Part shown: positions 35,358-43,597 of the stretch, piece by piece
Layout of the letters: each line of letters opens with the position of its first letter
How positions within the stretch are numbered: the stretch's first letter is position 1
DNA from: an uncultured Clostridia bacterium
GTDB taxonomy: Bacteria; Bacillota; Clostridia; Oscillospirales; Acutalibacteraceae
NCBI GenBank assembly: GCA_947626485.1
Contig: CANQSG010000002.1
Span: forward strand, 1-56,905
Direction: 5' to 3'
Length of the DNA: 56,905 nucleotides
Made by a program: the position numbers and the translations under genes
The notes under the pieces: model-generated
Databases searched by the model: none
What the model saw: only the letters and a program-made list of their open reading frames with translations
What the model was told of the DNA's origin: nothing

Positions 35358-37076
35358 ATGGAGATTGCTTTGGCGGAGATGGGGCGGAAGTCGGTTGCGG
35401 AGTTGGCGGCGGTTTATGCGCATGAGGCGGAGCTGGCGGGCGGCGATTTGTGCGGAGCGCCCGCGCGGGTGAGAAGGCGGGCTTGCCGGCACGTTTGGCG
35501 GGGCTGGTACGCGCTCGACGACCTGTCGCCGGCGGCGAAGCAGAAGATAGAGACGGCCGACGACGCCGGGCTTTTGCAATTTTTGCAGGACTGCGCCGCC
35601 GCGCAGGACGCGTATCTTATGCAGCGAAAGCAGGCGTTGACCGCCGCCTGTGCGGAGTTCGACGAGCCGGTGCGGCAGGCGTTTTTCGCGCTGTTCGAGA
35701 GCGGCACCGTCGAGCCCTGCCTTTGCGCGCGGGGCGACGAGCTGCTGCTCTGCGTCGAATCGGGGGTCGGGGTCGACCGCACGCTTGTTTTGCGCCGCGC
35801 CGTCTGCGACCCCGCCGACCTGCCCGACCGGCGCGTCGTCTACCTCGACCCCGATGCGCTGACCCTCGAGCTCGACGGCGACGATTGGCTTTTGCGCGGC
35901 GACGCCGAGCCGCACGGGCAGGACGCGACCTTTCCCTTTTCGATTCGGTTTGCCGCCGCCGGGGTACACATCATTTCGCTGCACGCCGCCGAGATGAGCT
36001 TTTACGACGACCTGTGGGGCGACCTCGAGCTGCTCTGCATGGCCGTTTTGAACAAATACGACGTCTGCCCCGCCTGCCTCAACGCGCGGGAGACGGCGCT
36101 GCTGCCGCTCGCCGGGGAGATCGCGCGCCTGCACTGGGCGGCGGCGCTGCCCGAAGAATTCGCGACCGGTCGCTTCCCGTTGCTGCGCGAAAAGCTGCAA
36201 GGCGCCGGGCGGGAGCTGCTGCCGCTGCTCGACCGGGTGGAGGCGAATTTTTCCGATGACCGGAAGAAAAGCCGTGCGCTCGAACAGTTGCATCGGCGGC
36301 TGAATCAAAAGCGGTACGAGCCGCTCTGGCGGGAACTGCACGCGCCCCTCGCCGCCTCGCAGGACGGGTATCCGGTGCGCGCGGCGCTTTTTTGGGACGA
36401 AAGTGATTTCGACGAAAAACGCCGGGCGGTCGCGGCGCTTTTGCATGCGCGCGGCTATGCGGGCGACTATCCGCACTTCGTGAAAACCGGCAAAATCCGC
36501 GGCCTGCACCTCGCGCGGTCGCATAATGTCAGCTATCTCGTGGGCGCGGGGCGGCGCGCCGCCTTTCACATTTTCTGCACGGAAAACTGCCTGTACGGCT
36601 ATCCGGAAATCGAGTTTCACTGCGGCACGCAGCTGCTGAAAAAGGGCGAGGCGCCGGGCGATATCTACGCCTGCCAGTTCGACACGCGCGGCCGCAGCTT
36701 CGGCGGGCTCGTCGCGTACAGCTGGGGCGAGGCGGACGCGGACGAGGCGTCGCCGCTCGACCTGGCGCAGACCGTCGCCGTCGCCGCGAAAAAGGCGGAG
36801 CTTTCCCGCCTGACGAAGCAGGAACGGCGGGCGGTCGGCGAGGTCGGCGGCGGGTTCTCGCTGACGGTCTTTCTGCTCGGCTTTTTGGTCGGCGGCGGGC
36901 TGTTCGGGCTGGGGATGACCGCCGTGCTGCTCGTCGGCGCGCTGCTGACGCTGCTTTTCCTCGGCCCGCAGGCGATCCCGCAGATGCTGACCGAAATTCC
37001 GTGGCCGGGCGTTTTCCTGCTCGCGGGCGGGCTGTTCGGCCTCGCCTTCGGCATGCTGGAAGCGATCGACCGGTAA
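35358..37076 (+). CDS. Large uncharacterised protein with two C-terminal membrane segments
   Basis: The 572-residue product starts at an ATG with AGGAGGGG eight bases upstream. I recognise no domain. The first ~490 residues look soluble and contain scattered cysteines (CLCARGDELLLC near 119-130, DVCPACL near 236-242) and an IFCTENCLYGYPEIEFHCG block near 409-427. The C-terminus has two or three hydrophobic segments (about 500-520, 526-540 and 552-570), suggesting a membrane-tethered cytosolic domain. A small ORF follows after 15 bp. A DUF3878-like relationship is possible but I cannot confirm it. Confidence 0.65.
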   Translation: MEIALAEMGRKSVAELAAVYAHEAELAGGDLCGAPARVRRRACRHVWRGWYALDDLSPAAKQKIETADDAGLLQFLQDCAAAQDAYLMQRKQALTAACAEFDEPVRQAFFALFESGTVEPCLCARGDELLLCVESGVGVDRTLVLRRAVCDPADLPDRRVVYLDPDALTLELDGDDWLLRGDAEPHGQDATFPFSIRFAAAGVHIISLHAAEMSFYDDLWGDLELLCMAVLNKYDVCPACLNARETALLPLAGEIARLHWAAALPEEFATGRFPLLREKLQGAGRELLPLLDRVEANFSDDRKKSRALEQLHRRLNQKRYEPLWRELHAPLAASQDGYPVRAALFWDESDFDEKRRAVAALLHARGYAGDYPHFVKTGKIRGLHLARSHNVSYLVGAGRRAAFHIFCTENCLYGYPEIEFHCGTQLLKKGEAPGDIYACQFDTRGRSFGGLVAYSWGEADADEASPLDLAQTVAVAAKKAELSRLTKQERRAVGEVGGGFSLTVFLLGFLVGGGLFGLGMTAVLLVGALLTLLFLGPQAIPQMLTEIPWPGVFLLAGGLFGLAFGMLEAIDR

Positions 37077-37091
37077 AGGAGAAATTTAAGA

Positions 37092-37151
37092 ATGAGCAAG
37101 CACAAAAAACGCAAAACGGGTAACGCCGCGCGGGCGCGAAAAACCGCTTGA
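37092..37151 (+). CDS. Possible 19-residue basic peptide
   Basis: ATG at 37092, preceded by AAGGAG, opens a frame of 19 codons that is strongly basic (starts MSKHKKRKTGN). Its stop overlaps the -35 box of the next promoter. It may be a real micropeptide or a chance frame; nothing else supports it. Confidence 0.3.
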   Translation: MSKHKKRKTGNAARARKTA

Positions 37152-37176
37152 CAACGGCGCATAGGTGTGCTATAAA
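37148..37176 (+). promoter_or_regulatory. Strong sigma-A promoter of glycyl radical enzyme 1
   Basis: TTGACA (37148-37153), 17 nt and TATAAA (37171-37176). It leaves a leader of about 65 nt. Confidence 0.85.
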
Positions 37177-37245
37177 ATAGGGGAAAAGCGGCGTTTTGCC
37201 GCGGGAAATTTGCGATTTTTGCGTTCGGATTTTGGGGGTCTTGAA

Positions 37246-39399
37246 ATGGCGACGACGGAACGAATCCAACGGTTATATGAACGGGTGCGCAAGCGTCCCC
37301 CGCAGACGGTGACCTTTACGCGGGATTACCACCGGCTGGCGGCGACGAAATACGCCGACCTGCCGACGGCCGAGGCCGCCGCGCGCGCCATGGCGGAGGC
37401 GATCGTCTCGCTGCCGGTGCTCGTGGAGGACGACGACCGGCTGGCGGGGCGCATTTATATGGACAGGGAGGTCGGCGCGGACAAAGTTCGCCCGGATCTC
37501 GACACCGCGGCGGAACCCCGTCGGCGCATCGCCGAGGAGCTGCCGGATTTCGGCGAGATGGTGCGCTCGGAGCTGACGGTCGAGACCGCCATCGGCCACA
37601 TCACCTGGAACTGGGAGCCGATTCTGCGCCTCGGGACGAGCGGCATGAAGGAGATGTACCGGGCGGCGCTGCGCCGCGCTGCCGACGAAAAGGCGGCAGA
37701 ATTTTATCGGGGCGTCCTGCTCATGCCCGACGCGATGGACGAATGGAACGCCCGGCACGTCGCCGAGCTGCGCCGCCGCGGCATGGAGGAGTTGGCGCGC
37801 ATCTGCGAAAAGGTTCCGGCGCACCCGGCGGAGACCTTCCGCGAGGCGGTGCAGGCCTTTTATTTCCAGCACATCGTCGTGATGCGGGAAAACCCCTACG
37901 GCGGCAACGGCCCCGGTCGGCTGGATTATTACCTCTGGCCGTATCTCAAGCGGGATCTCAGCCTTGGCCGCTGCACCCTCGACGAGGCAAAGGAGCTCGT
38001 CGACGAGCTGTTTTTGCGGATCGAGGAGCGCTTTTATAATCAGGACGGCTTTGTCGAGGCGATCGTCGTCGGCGGCTCCCACCCCGACGGGTCGAGCGCC
38101 GTCAATCCGCTGTCGCATCTGATGGTGCGTTCCCTGCTCGACTTAAAAATCCTGCACCCGTCGATCTATCTGCGGTTCCCCAAGGACGTGCCAGACGATT
38201 TCGTCGCGCTGGCGGCGGAATATCTCAAAAGCGGCTGCAACCGGGCGCAGGTGCTCAACGACGAGGCCGTCACCGCCGCCCTGATGCGCACCGGCGTCCC
38301 CTATCAGGACGCCGTCCAGTACGCCTGCGGCGGCTGCATGGAGGTCGGCGTGCAGGGCATGCAGGACGATTTTCTGTACCAGGGCTGGCAGAATCTGCCG
38401 AAGCTGTTCGAGCTGACCGTCACCGGCGGGGTCTGCCTGCGCACCGGGAAGCAATACGGCTTTATCCGCGCGCAGGGGCTGGAGTACTGCCGGGATTTCG
38501 AGGAATTTTACCGCGCCTTCCTCGCGGAGCACCGCAACCTGCTGCACACCTTTTTCCGCGCGCAGGATCTCTACAACGAGACCGCCCGCACCGCGCGTCC
38601 TGCCTATCTGCTCTCGTCGATGATCGGCGACTGCCTGCTGCGCGGCCGGAATCTGCACGACGGCGGCGCGCGGTATAACGATTACGGCTCCTCGCCGGTT
38701 GGCCTGCCCAACGTCGCCGACGAGCTGATCGCCGTCAAAAAAGCGGTGTTCGACGATAAAATCTGCACCGCGGCGCAGCTCGTCGCCGCGATGAAAGCCA
38801 ATTACGAAGGATTTGAGGAACTGCGCAAGCGCCTTTGTCAGCTGCCGAAATACGGGCAGGAGAACCCGGAGGCCAACGAGATGATGCGCCGCCTCTGCGC
38901 GGACGTCAGCCGGAACTACACCGACTACCGCACGGCGCAGGGCGGGACGGGGAAGATGGTCGTTTTGACTTTCATTTATTCCCCGATCGTCGCGAAATCG
39001 CTGGGCGCGACGGCGGACGGCGGCTTTGCGGGACGGTACGCCGCCCACGGCGTCACGCCGCAGTCCTGCGCGATGGACAAGGGCATCACGGCGGCGATCA
39101 ACTCCTGCGGGAGCGTGCCGTTCGACTGCTTCAACGGCGCGGCGTCGACGATGTGGGACCTCGACCCCGCCTATGCGACGCCGGAGGTCTGCCGCGCCCT
39201 GCTCCTCACCTTCTTCTCGCTCGGCGGCCAGATCTATCAGGGCAACACGACTGACGTCGAACAGCTGCGGCTCGCGCAGCTGCACCCCGAGGAACACAAG
39301 GATCTGATCGTCCGCGTCGGCGGCTTTTCCGCGCGGTTTGTCTCGCTCGAAAAATCGTTGCAGGACGAGATCATCGCCCGCGTGCGGCACGGCAGATAA
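37246..39399 (+). CDS. Glycyl radical enzyme, dehydratase/eliminase type
   Basis: The 717-residue product is a pyruvate formate-lyase-fold radical enzyme. The Cys loop reads YACGGCMEVG with Cys364 followed by Glu366, the Cys-x-Glu pattern of GRE dehydratases and lyases (glycerol/diol dehydratase, CutC) rather than the Cys-Cys of PFL. The radical Gly is Gly693 in RVGGFSARF near the C-terminus. I chose the ATG at 37246 over a longer frame that crosses the promoter; its ribosome binding site is weak. It is somewhat shorter than typical (780-850). No activating radical-SAM enzyme is adjacent, so it must be activated in trans. The substrate is unknown. Confidence 0.9.
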   Translation: MATTERIQRLYERVRKRPPQTVTFTRDYHRLAATKYADLPTAEAAARAMAEAIVSLPVLVEDDDRLAGRIYMDREVGADKVRPDLDTAAEPRRRIAEELPDFGEMVRSELTVETAIGHITWNWEPILRLGTSGMKEMYRAALRRAADEKAAEFYRGVLLMPDAMDEWNARHVAELRRRGMEELARICEKVPAHPAETFREAVQAFYFQHIVVMRENPYGGNGPGRLDYYLWPYLKRDLSLGRCTLDEAKELVDELFLRIEERFYNQDGFVEAIVVGGSHPDGSSAVNPLSHLMVRSLLDLKILHPSIYLRFPKDVPDDFVALAAEYLKSGCNRAQVLNDEAVTAALMRTGVPYQDAVQYACGGCMEVGVQGMQDDFLYQGWQNLPKLFELTVTGGVCLRTGKQYGFIRAQGLEYCRDFEEFYRAFLAEHRNLLHTFFRAQDLYNETARTARPAYLLSSMIGDCLLRGRNLHDGGARYNDYGSSPVGLPNVADELIAVKKAVFDDKICTAAQLVAAMKANYEGFEELRKRLCQLPKYGQENPEANEMMRRLCADVSRNYTDYRTAQGGTGKMVVLTFIYSPIVAKSLGATADGGFAGRYAAHGVTPQSCAMDKGITAAINSCGSVPFDCFNGAASTMWDLDPAYATPEVCRALLLTFFSLGGQIYQGNTTDVEQLRLAQLHPEEHKDLIVRVGGFSARFVSLEKSLQDEIIARVRHGR

Positions 39400-39424
39400 C
39401 CCGATTTTCCCTTTCGTTCGACAA

Positions 39425-39464
39425 AAAAACTGCGCTCCCATTTCTTGCGGGGGCGCAGTTTTTT
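39425..39464. terminator. Bidirectional terminator between GRE 1 and the nitrilase-GDPD gene
   Basis: AAACTGCGCTCCC and GGGGGCGCAGTTT pair (one G-T), with T-runs on both strands. Confidence 0.85.
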
Positions 39465-39475
39465 GTCGGTTTGCG

Positions 39476-41086
39476 TCAGCGGGCGGCGCGCAGCACGGCG
39501 GCGTTGCGCCAGTAGTCGTTGGTGAGGATCGTGTCGACCCCGAGGCGCAGGTAGTGGGCGGTCTCGGCGGGGTCGTCCGACCAGAAGAGGTTGACGCGCA
39601 GGCCGTTCGCGTGGGCGCGCGGGATGATCTCCTCGACGTACCCTTCGCCGTAGGCCTCGAAATTCGACTTGCAGAGCTGGATTTTCTTCGCGCCGACCAG
39701 CAGCGCCTTGTCGACGAGGTCTTTCATGTCGTGATCCCCCGTGCAGCGGGCGATGTCGGGCGCGAGGCGGCGCAGCTGCTGCAACACCGGCACGCTGCTC
39801 ATGAAATAACAGTGCCGGCGGCAATCGTAGGCGTCGATGAGCGCGACGATCTTTTTGAGGTAATCCTCCGGCCATTCGCCGCCGTTCGCCGGCTCCTTGA
39901 TGTGCAGGTTCAAAATCGCCTGCCCGGCGAAATGCCGCAGGACGTCCTCGAAGCGCGGGATTTTCATGCCCGCGAAGGCGGCGTCGTATTTCGAGCCGAA
40001 ATCATATTGCAGCAGCTCGGCGTAGGTGTGCGCGGTGACGTGTCCCGTTCCGTCCGAAACGCGGTCGAGGAAGCCGTCGTGCAGCGTGACGACCTCGCCG
40101 TCCGCCGTCTGCCACAGATCGAGCTCGAGCTCCTCGGCGCCGAGGGCGACGGCGGCGCCGAAAGCCGGCAGACTGTTCTCGGGCGCGACCGAGTTAAAGC
40201 CCCGGTGGGCGCAGATGCGCGGATAGGGCATGATGTCGTCGAACGGCACAATGGCGCTGCCCGCCTGCCGGTATTTCCAGGGCTCGCGCCCGGATTCGAT
40301 ATAATGATGATGGGGCGCGTCGGGGTTGCCGAATCCGGCGGGCTTTAAATACCGCCGGTGGGGGTCGAATTCCGCCGTGGCGCTGCCGACCTCGTTTTTC
40401 AGGTCGGCGAGCACGGTGCCGTCGGGGGCGACGATCATGCTGCACCCGCCCACCGGCGAATCGGCGCCGAGGCTGACCGACGCGCGCACGACATAGGCGT
40501 TGCAGTTGTAGGCGCAGAATTTCGTGATCGTCGCGATGGCGTCGGGCGTGTCGCTGCGCTGGTGGGAGCAGGCGATGATGACGTCGGGGTCGAACCGCGC
40601 CATGTTGGCGAAGAGCTCGTAAAAATAATTGTCATAGCAGGTCAGAAACCCGTATTTCACGCCGTCGATCTCGAGCAGATAGGGCGCGGAAAAGCTGCGG
40701 GTGTAGCCGGTATCGAGGTACCGCTGCTCCGACGGCACCAGGTGCTGCTTGTCATATCGCCCCGCCTGCGCGCCGGTGCGGTCGAAGACGACGGTCGAAT
40801 TCCGCGGACCGGTCGGCGTCTGCTGCATCATGTTGATGCAGAGCACGGCGTTGCAGCGCGCGGCGGTCTCGGCCGCCTTTTTTGCCAGCGCGGGGCCGTA
40901 TTTTTGCGCGTCCTCGGCGTGCTGTGAGAGTTCGGCGACAAGGGCGGGCTGATCGCAGCTCTCGGGAAACACGATCAGGTCGAGGCTCTCGTCGCAGCGG
41001 TCGAGCGCCTCCATCTCCCACCGGAACAGCTCCTCCGCGCGCGCATGGTCGCGGGAATAAAACGGCTGCACAATACAGGCTTTCAT
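39476..41086 (-). CDS. Nitrilase-family hydrolase fused to a glycerophosphodiester phosphodiesterase
   Basis: The 536-residue product joins two enzymes. Residues 1-270 form a carbon-nitrogen hydrolase domain with the Glu-Lys-Cys triad: Glu42 in IVFPES, Lys113 in YDKQHL and Cys150 in FLTCYDNYF. Residues 288-536 form a GDPD TIM barrel: ICAHRGFNSVAPENSLPAF near 291-309 (His294, Glu303), ELELDLWQTADGEVVTLHD near 319-337, and TGDHDMKDLVDKAL later. The combination would cut an amide or nitrile and a phosphodiester, perhaps in lipid or membrane-compound salvage. The start ATG has AAAGGAG upstream. The gene has its own promoter. Confidence 0.9.
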   Translation of the reverse strand: MKACIVQPFYSRDHARAEELFRWEMEALDRCDESLDLIVFPESCDQPALVAELSQHAEDAQKYGPALAKKAAETAARCNAVLCINMMQQTPTGPRNSTVVFDRTGAQAGRYDKQHLVPSEQRYLDTGYTRSFSAPYLLEIDGVKYGFLTCYDNYFYELFANMARFDPDVIIACSHQRSDTPDAIATITKFCAYNCNAYVVRASVSLGADSPVGGCSMIVAPDGTVLADLKNEVGSATAEFDPHRRYLKPAGFGNPDAPHHHYIESGREPWKYRQAGSAIVPFDDIMPYPRICAHRGFNSVAPENSLPAFGAAVALGAEELELDLWQTADGEVVTLHDGFLDRVSDGTGHVTAHTYAELLQYDFGSKYDAAFAGMKIPRFEDVLRHFAGQAILNLHIKEPANGGEWPEDYLKKIVALIDAYDCRRHCYFMSSVPVLQQLRRLAPDIARCTGDHDMKDLVDKALLVGAKKIQLCKSNFEAYGEGYVEEIIPRAHANGLRVNLFWSDDPAETAHYLRLGVDTILTNDYWRNAAVLRAAR

Positions 41087-41136
41087 AAAAACGTCTCCTT
41101 TTTGCGGCTTGAATTTTGCGGCTTGAATTCTTTATA

Positions 41137-41165
41137 AGGATAGCATAAACGGCTGAGTAAAGCAA
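41137..41165 (-). promoter_or_regulatory. Promoter of the nitrilase-GDPD gene
   Basis: Minus strand TTGCTT (41165-41160), 17 nt and TATCCT (41142-41137). The leader contains ATTCAAGCCGCAAA twice in tandem. Confidence 0.65.
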
Positions 41166-41222
41166 GCGTTTTTGCGGCCGGAGAGGAAAATTGGCGGAGT
41201 TTTGGGGGAAAGGCGGCCGGGC

Positions 41223-41368
41223 CCGCGCCGCTGGCGCGGTAGTGATGAACTAAGAGTGAAGAGTGAAGAGTGTCGGTGTCGCCTGCGGCGACGGATAAAA
41301 ACATGTGCCCGCAGGGCACGCATCATTGCCGAAGGCAACATCATTTGCCCGAAGGGGAAACATCATAG
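41223..41368. repeat. Modular hairpin repeat, copy R1
   Basis: It begins with CCGCGCCGCTGGCGCGG and GTGATGAACTAAGAGTGAAG, then a series of short hairpins (GTCGCCTGCGGCGAC, GTGCCCGCAGGGCAC, TTGCCGAAGGCAA, TTGCCCGAAGGGGAA) separated by CATCAT. It is closely related to copies at 42505, 45610 and 52693. Between 41369 and 41491 I see only GC-rich sequence with no gene. Confidence 0.85.
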
Positions 41369-41491
41369 GGAACGCCTGCGGCCGCCGCCGGGGGCGGAGG
41401 AAGGGAGCAGGGGTTCGCGCCGCGGTCAAAAAAGCCGAGGAAAGGCGCCGGCAGGCGCCCGAGAGCTTTTTTGGGCACCGCAAGAGGGCAG

Positions 41492-41523
41492 AGCCTGCAT
41501 CATTTGCCCGACAGGGCAACATC
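41492..41523. repeat. Detached modules of the hairpin repeat
   Basis: GCCTGCATCATTTGCCCGAC and the adjoining AGGGCAACATC repeat two modules seen in R1 and R2, separated from R1 by about 120 bp of other sequence. Confidence 0.65.
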
Positions 41524-41532
41524 TTTTTGGGG

Positions 41533-41561
41533 TTGCAGTCGGCGGCGGATTGTGGTATGCT
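41533..41561 (+). promoter_or_regulatory. Promoter of the duplicated-module membrane protein gene
   Basis: TTGCAG (41533-41538), 17 nt and TATGCT (41556-41561). Confidence 0.65.
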
Positions 41562-41591
41562 GAAAGGAGAAAACAACGAGGGGGCGACGGT

Positions 41592-42524
41592 ATGGGAGAA
41601 GCGGAACCTTTTTACCAGATCGGCAGCGGCAAAACGCCGGTCGTGCTGTCGGGGCTGCTCGCGGCGGTGTTCGGCGGGCTTGCCGTTTGGCTGCGCGCGA
41701 CCCGCTCCGACGCGTTTCCCCTTTTGGCGCTTTTCGCCTGCTTTGCCCTGCTCGTCTTTTTGCTGACGCTTTACCGCTTTTTTGCGTTCCGGGTGCGCAT
41801 CGACGCCGACGGGGTGTATTGCCGGACGCGACCCGGCAACGGCAGGCGCTATCGCTACGCCGAAATTCGCCGCGCGTGGCAGAGCGGCGGCCTGGAGCAC
41901 GCCGACACGCCGGAAAGCTATTGCCATCTTTCCCTTGCCGACGGTCGGCTCCTGCGCTTCCCGTTTTATCCAAACGACGAGGAAGCGATCGAATATCTGC
42001 TCGCGCAGGTGGCGGTGGCGCAGCACGACGCCGAAACGCCCGAAGAATACCGCATCGACGGCAAATATTTCGGCAGATCCCGCCTTGCGGTCGGCGTTAT
42101 TCTGCTCGCGCTGCTCCTCGGCGGGCTGTTTGCCGCGCGCTCGCTCGAAATCCGGCTTTTCCTGCTGCCCGGCGTCGCGCTCGCGCTGGCGCTCTGTATC
42201 TTCCTTGCGGTGCGGTATTTCTGCTTTTCGGTGCGAATCGGCGACGACGGCTTTTTCTGCCGGACGACGCCGCGAAACGGCCGCTTTTACCCCTATCGCG
42301 AGGTCGTCGCCTGCCGGGTCATTCGCCGAGTAGTGCGCCGCCGCGGCTCGCGCCGCCTCTATTCGGTGGGGCAGGGCGTGGAAAAGGGGTATTTTCTGTT
42401 TGAATTCACCTGCGCGGACGGCGCAAGGCGGCGGTTTGTCTTTGAGAATGCGGTCAGCGGCCATGAGATCGATGTGCTCCAATCGCGCATTCAGCAGGGA
42501 AAGTCCGCGCCGCTGGCGCGGTAG
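41592..42524 (+). CDS. Membrane protein with an internally duplicated module
   Basis: The 310-residue product has two copies of a unit: a hydrophobic pair of helices followed by a soluble beta-rich segment. The segments match each other: FRVRIDADGVYCRTRPGNGRRYRY near 70-93 and FSVRIGDDGFFCRTTPRNGRFYPY near 211-234. Membrane segments fall near 20-65 and 160-205. I recognise no named family; the soluble part may be PH-like. I chose the ATG at 41592 because it follows a promoter and a purine-rich GAGGGGG; the longer frame crosses the R1 repeat. Its last codons and stop lie in repeat R2. Confidence 0.65.
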   Translation: MGEAEPFYQIGSGKTPVVLSGLLAAVFGGLAVWLRATRSDAFPLLALFACFALLVFLLTLYRFFAFRVRIDADGVYCRTRPGNGRRYRYAEIRRAWQSGGLEHADTPESYCHLSLADGRLLRFPFYPNDEEAIEYLLAQVAVAQHDAETPEEYRIDGKYFGRSRLAVGVILLALLLGGLFAARSLEIRLFLLPGVALALALCIFLAVRYFCFSVRIGDDGFFCRTTPRNGRFYPYREVVACRVIRRVVRRRGSRRLYSVGQGVEKGYFLFEFTCADGARRRFVFENAVSGHEIDVLQSRIQQGKSAPLAR

Positions 42525-42690
42525 TGATGAACTAAGAGTGAAGAGTGAAGAGTGGCGGTGTCCGCTTCGCGGACGAATAATAACATGTGCCCGAAGGGCA
42601 CGCATCATGGGCGAAGCCTGCATCATTTGCCCGCAGGGCAAGCATCATTACCGAAGGTAACATCATTGTTTGCCCGTCAGGGCAAACATC
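42505..42690. repeat. Modular hairpin repeat, copy R2
   Basis: It has the same CCGCGCCGCTGGCGCGG start and GAACTAAGAGTGAAG block as R1. Hairpins GTCCGCTTCGCGGAC, GTGCCCGAAGGGCAC, GGCGAAGCC, TTGCCCGCAGGGCAA, TTACCGAAGGTAA and TTTGCCCGTCAGGGCAAA follow, mostly joined by CATCAT. The left end contains the last codons of the membrane protein gene (42524). The right end contains the last codons of the AraC gene (42663). Confidence 0.88.
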
Positions 42691-43481
42691 GAACGGCGGT
42701 ATTGTTGCGGGGAAATTTTTTCTTTCCGGGCGAAGAGGCGGGAGAAGGCTAAGGGGTCGTCGTAGCCGACGGAGTGGGCGATTTCGGCGACGGACAGGTC
42801 GGTTTCCGCGAGCAGCTTTTTCGCGCGGTAGAGCTTGCGGGAGAGGACGTACTGCTTGGGCGAGGTCTGAAAGCCCTTTTGAAAAATCCGGTATAAATAC
42901 GGCTGGCTGACGCCCAAAAGCCCGGTCAGCTCCCCCACCGTGACCGGCAGGCTGATGTGATCCTCGACGTATTTTTCGGCGAAGGTGAGGTAGAGCTCGG
43001 CGTTCGGGACGGTTTTCGCGCCGCTTCCGGCGGGCACCGTGGCGTTCAACAGGTGCAGATAGGTCTCGAGCACGGTGAGGGAATCGGCGATGGCGTTTCC
43101 CCCGGCGACCAGCGTTCCCGCCGTCCGGTTCAGCGCGGCAAGCCCCTCGGGCGCAAAGGAAAAGACGAAGGTGTCGCCGTCGGCGTTGTACCGGCGGAAA
43201 ATCGGCTCCATGCCGTCGCCCGTCCCGATAATCCACAGAAATTCCCAGGGGTCGTCGGCCTCAGCTTTGTAGGCGGTGGACTGCCCCGGATAGATCAGAA
43301 AGCCCTGTCCCGCCCGCACGGGGCTGCCGTTGTACCGCCCCGCGCCCTTCAGGACGTAGTGCACGATGTAGCAGTCCCGCCGCCCGGGGCCGAAGCAGGT
43401 GACCGCCGGGTCTTTGGCGTACCCGATCTCGCGGATGTCGAGCGGGGAAGGGCTGCCGTCGGAATCGATGGTGTAGCGCAT
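42663..43481 (-). CDS. AraC-family transcriptional regulator
   Basis: The 272-residue product has an N-terminal cupin sensor (about 20-110, with HYVLKGAGRYNGSPVRAGQGF and LIYPGQSTAYKAE). A C-terminal AraC DNA-binding domain occupies about 170-265 (LTGLLGVSQPYLYRIFQKGF, EIAHSVGYDDPLAFSRLF, SPQQYRR). The final residues (FALTGKQ) and the stop are encoded by the terminal hairpin of repeat R2. It is divergent from glycyl radical enzyme 2 and is its likely activator, since that gene's promoter has a good -10 but a poor -35. Confidence 0.9.
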   Translation of the reverse strand: MRYTIDSDGSPSPLDIREIGYAKDPAVTCFGPGRRDCYIVHYVLKGAGRYNGSPVRAGQGFLIYPGQSTAYKAEADDPWEFLWIIGTGDGMEPIFRRYNADGDTFVFSFAPEGLAALNRTAGTLVAGGNAIADSLTVLETYLHLLNATVPAGSGAKTVPNAELYLTFAEKYVEDHISLPVTVGELTGLLGVSQPYLYRIFQKGFQTSPKQYVLSRKLYRAKKLLAETDLSVAEIAHSVGYDDPLAFSRLFARKEKISPQQYRRSMFALTGKQ

Positions 43482-43503
43482 GCGGAAAACCTCCTTTGTT
43501 ATG

Positions 43504-43533
43504 ATTTTACGATATGCGGGTTTGCATTGTCAA
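43504..43533 (-). promoter_or_regulatory. Promoter of the AraC gene
   Basis: Minus strand TTGACA (43533-43528), 18 nt and TAAAAT (43509-43504). The divergent GRE 2 promoter shows TATAAT at 43557-43562 without a good -35, fitting an activator-dependent promoter. An ATGC...GCAT pair (43514-43526) may be part of an operator. Confidence 0.7.
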
Positions 43534-43597
43534 TAGAAAAATTCCGTTTCCCGCCTTATAATGGTGTCACAAATCGCGGCAAAGGAGACGGGAAGTT

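Noticed and set aside
41172..41591. Upstream extension of the membrane protein gene at 41592
   Set aside because: The extension translates repeat R1 and the promoter region and has no ribosome binding site; the ATG at 41592 starts with a sensible membrane protein.
41223..42690. Possible CRISPR array in the repeat-rich stretches R1 and R2
   Set aside because: The units are short hairpins of different sequence joined by CATCAT, without a constant 24-36 bp repeat or uniform spacers, and no cas gene is nearby.
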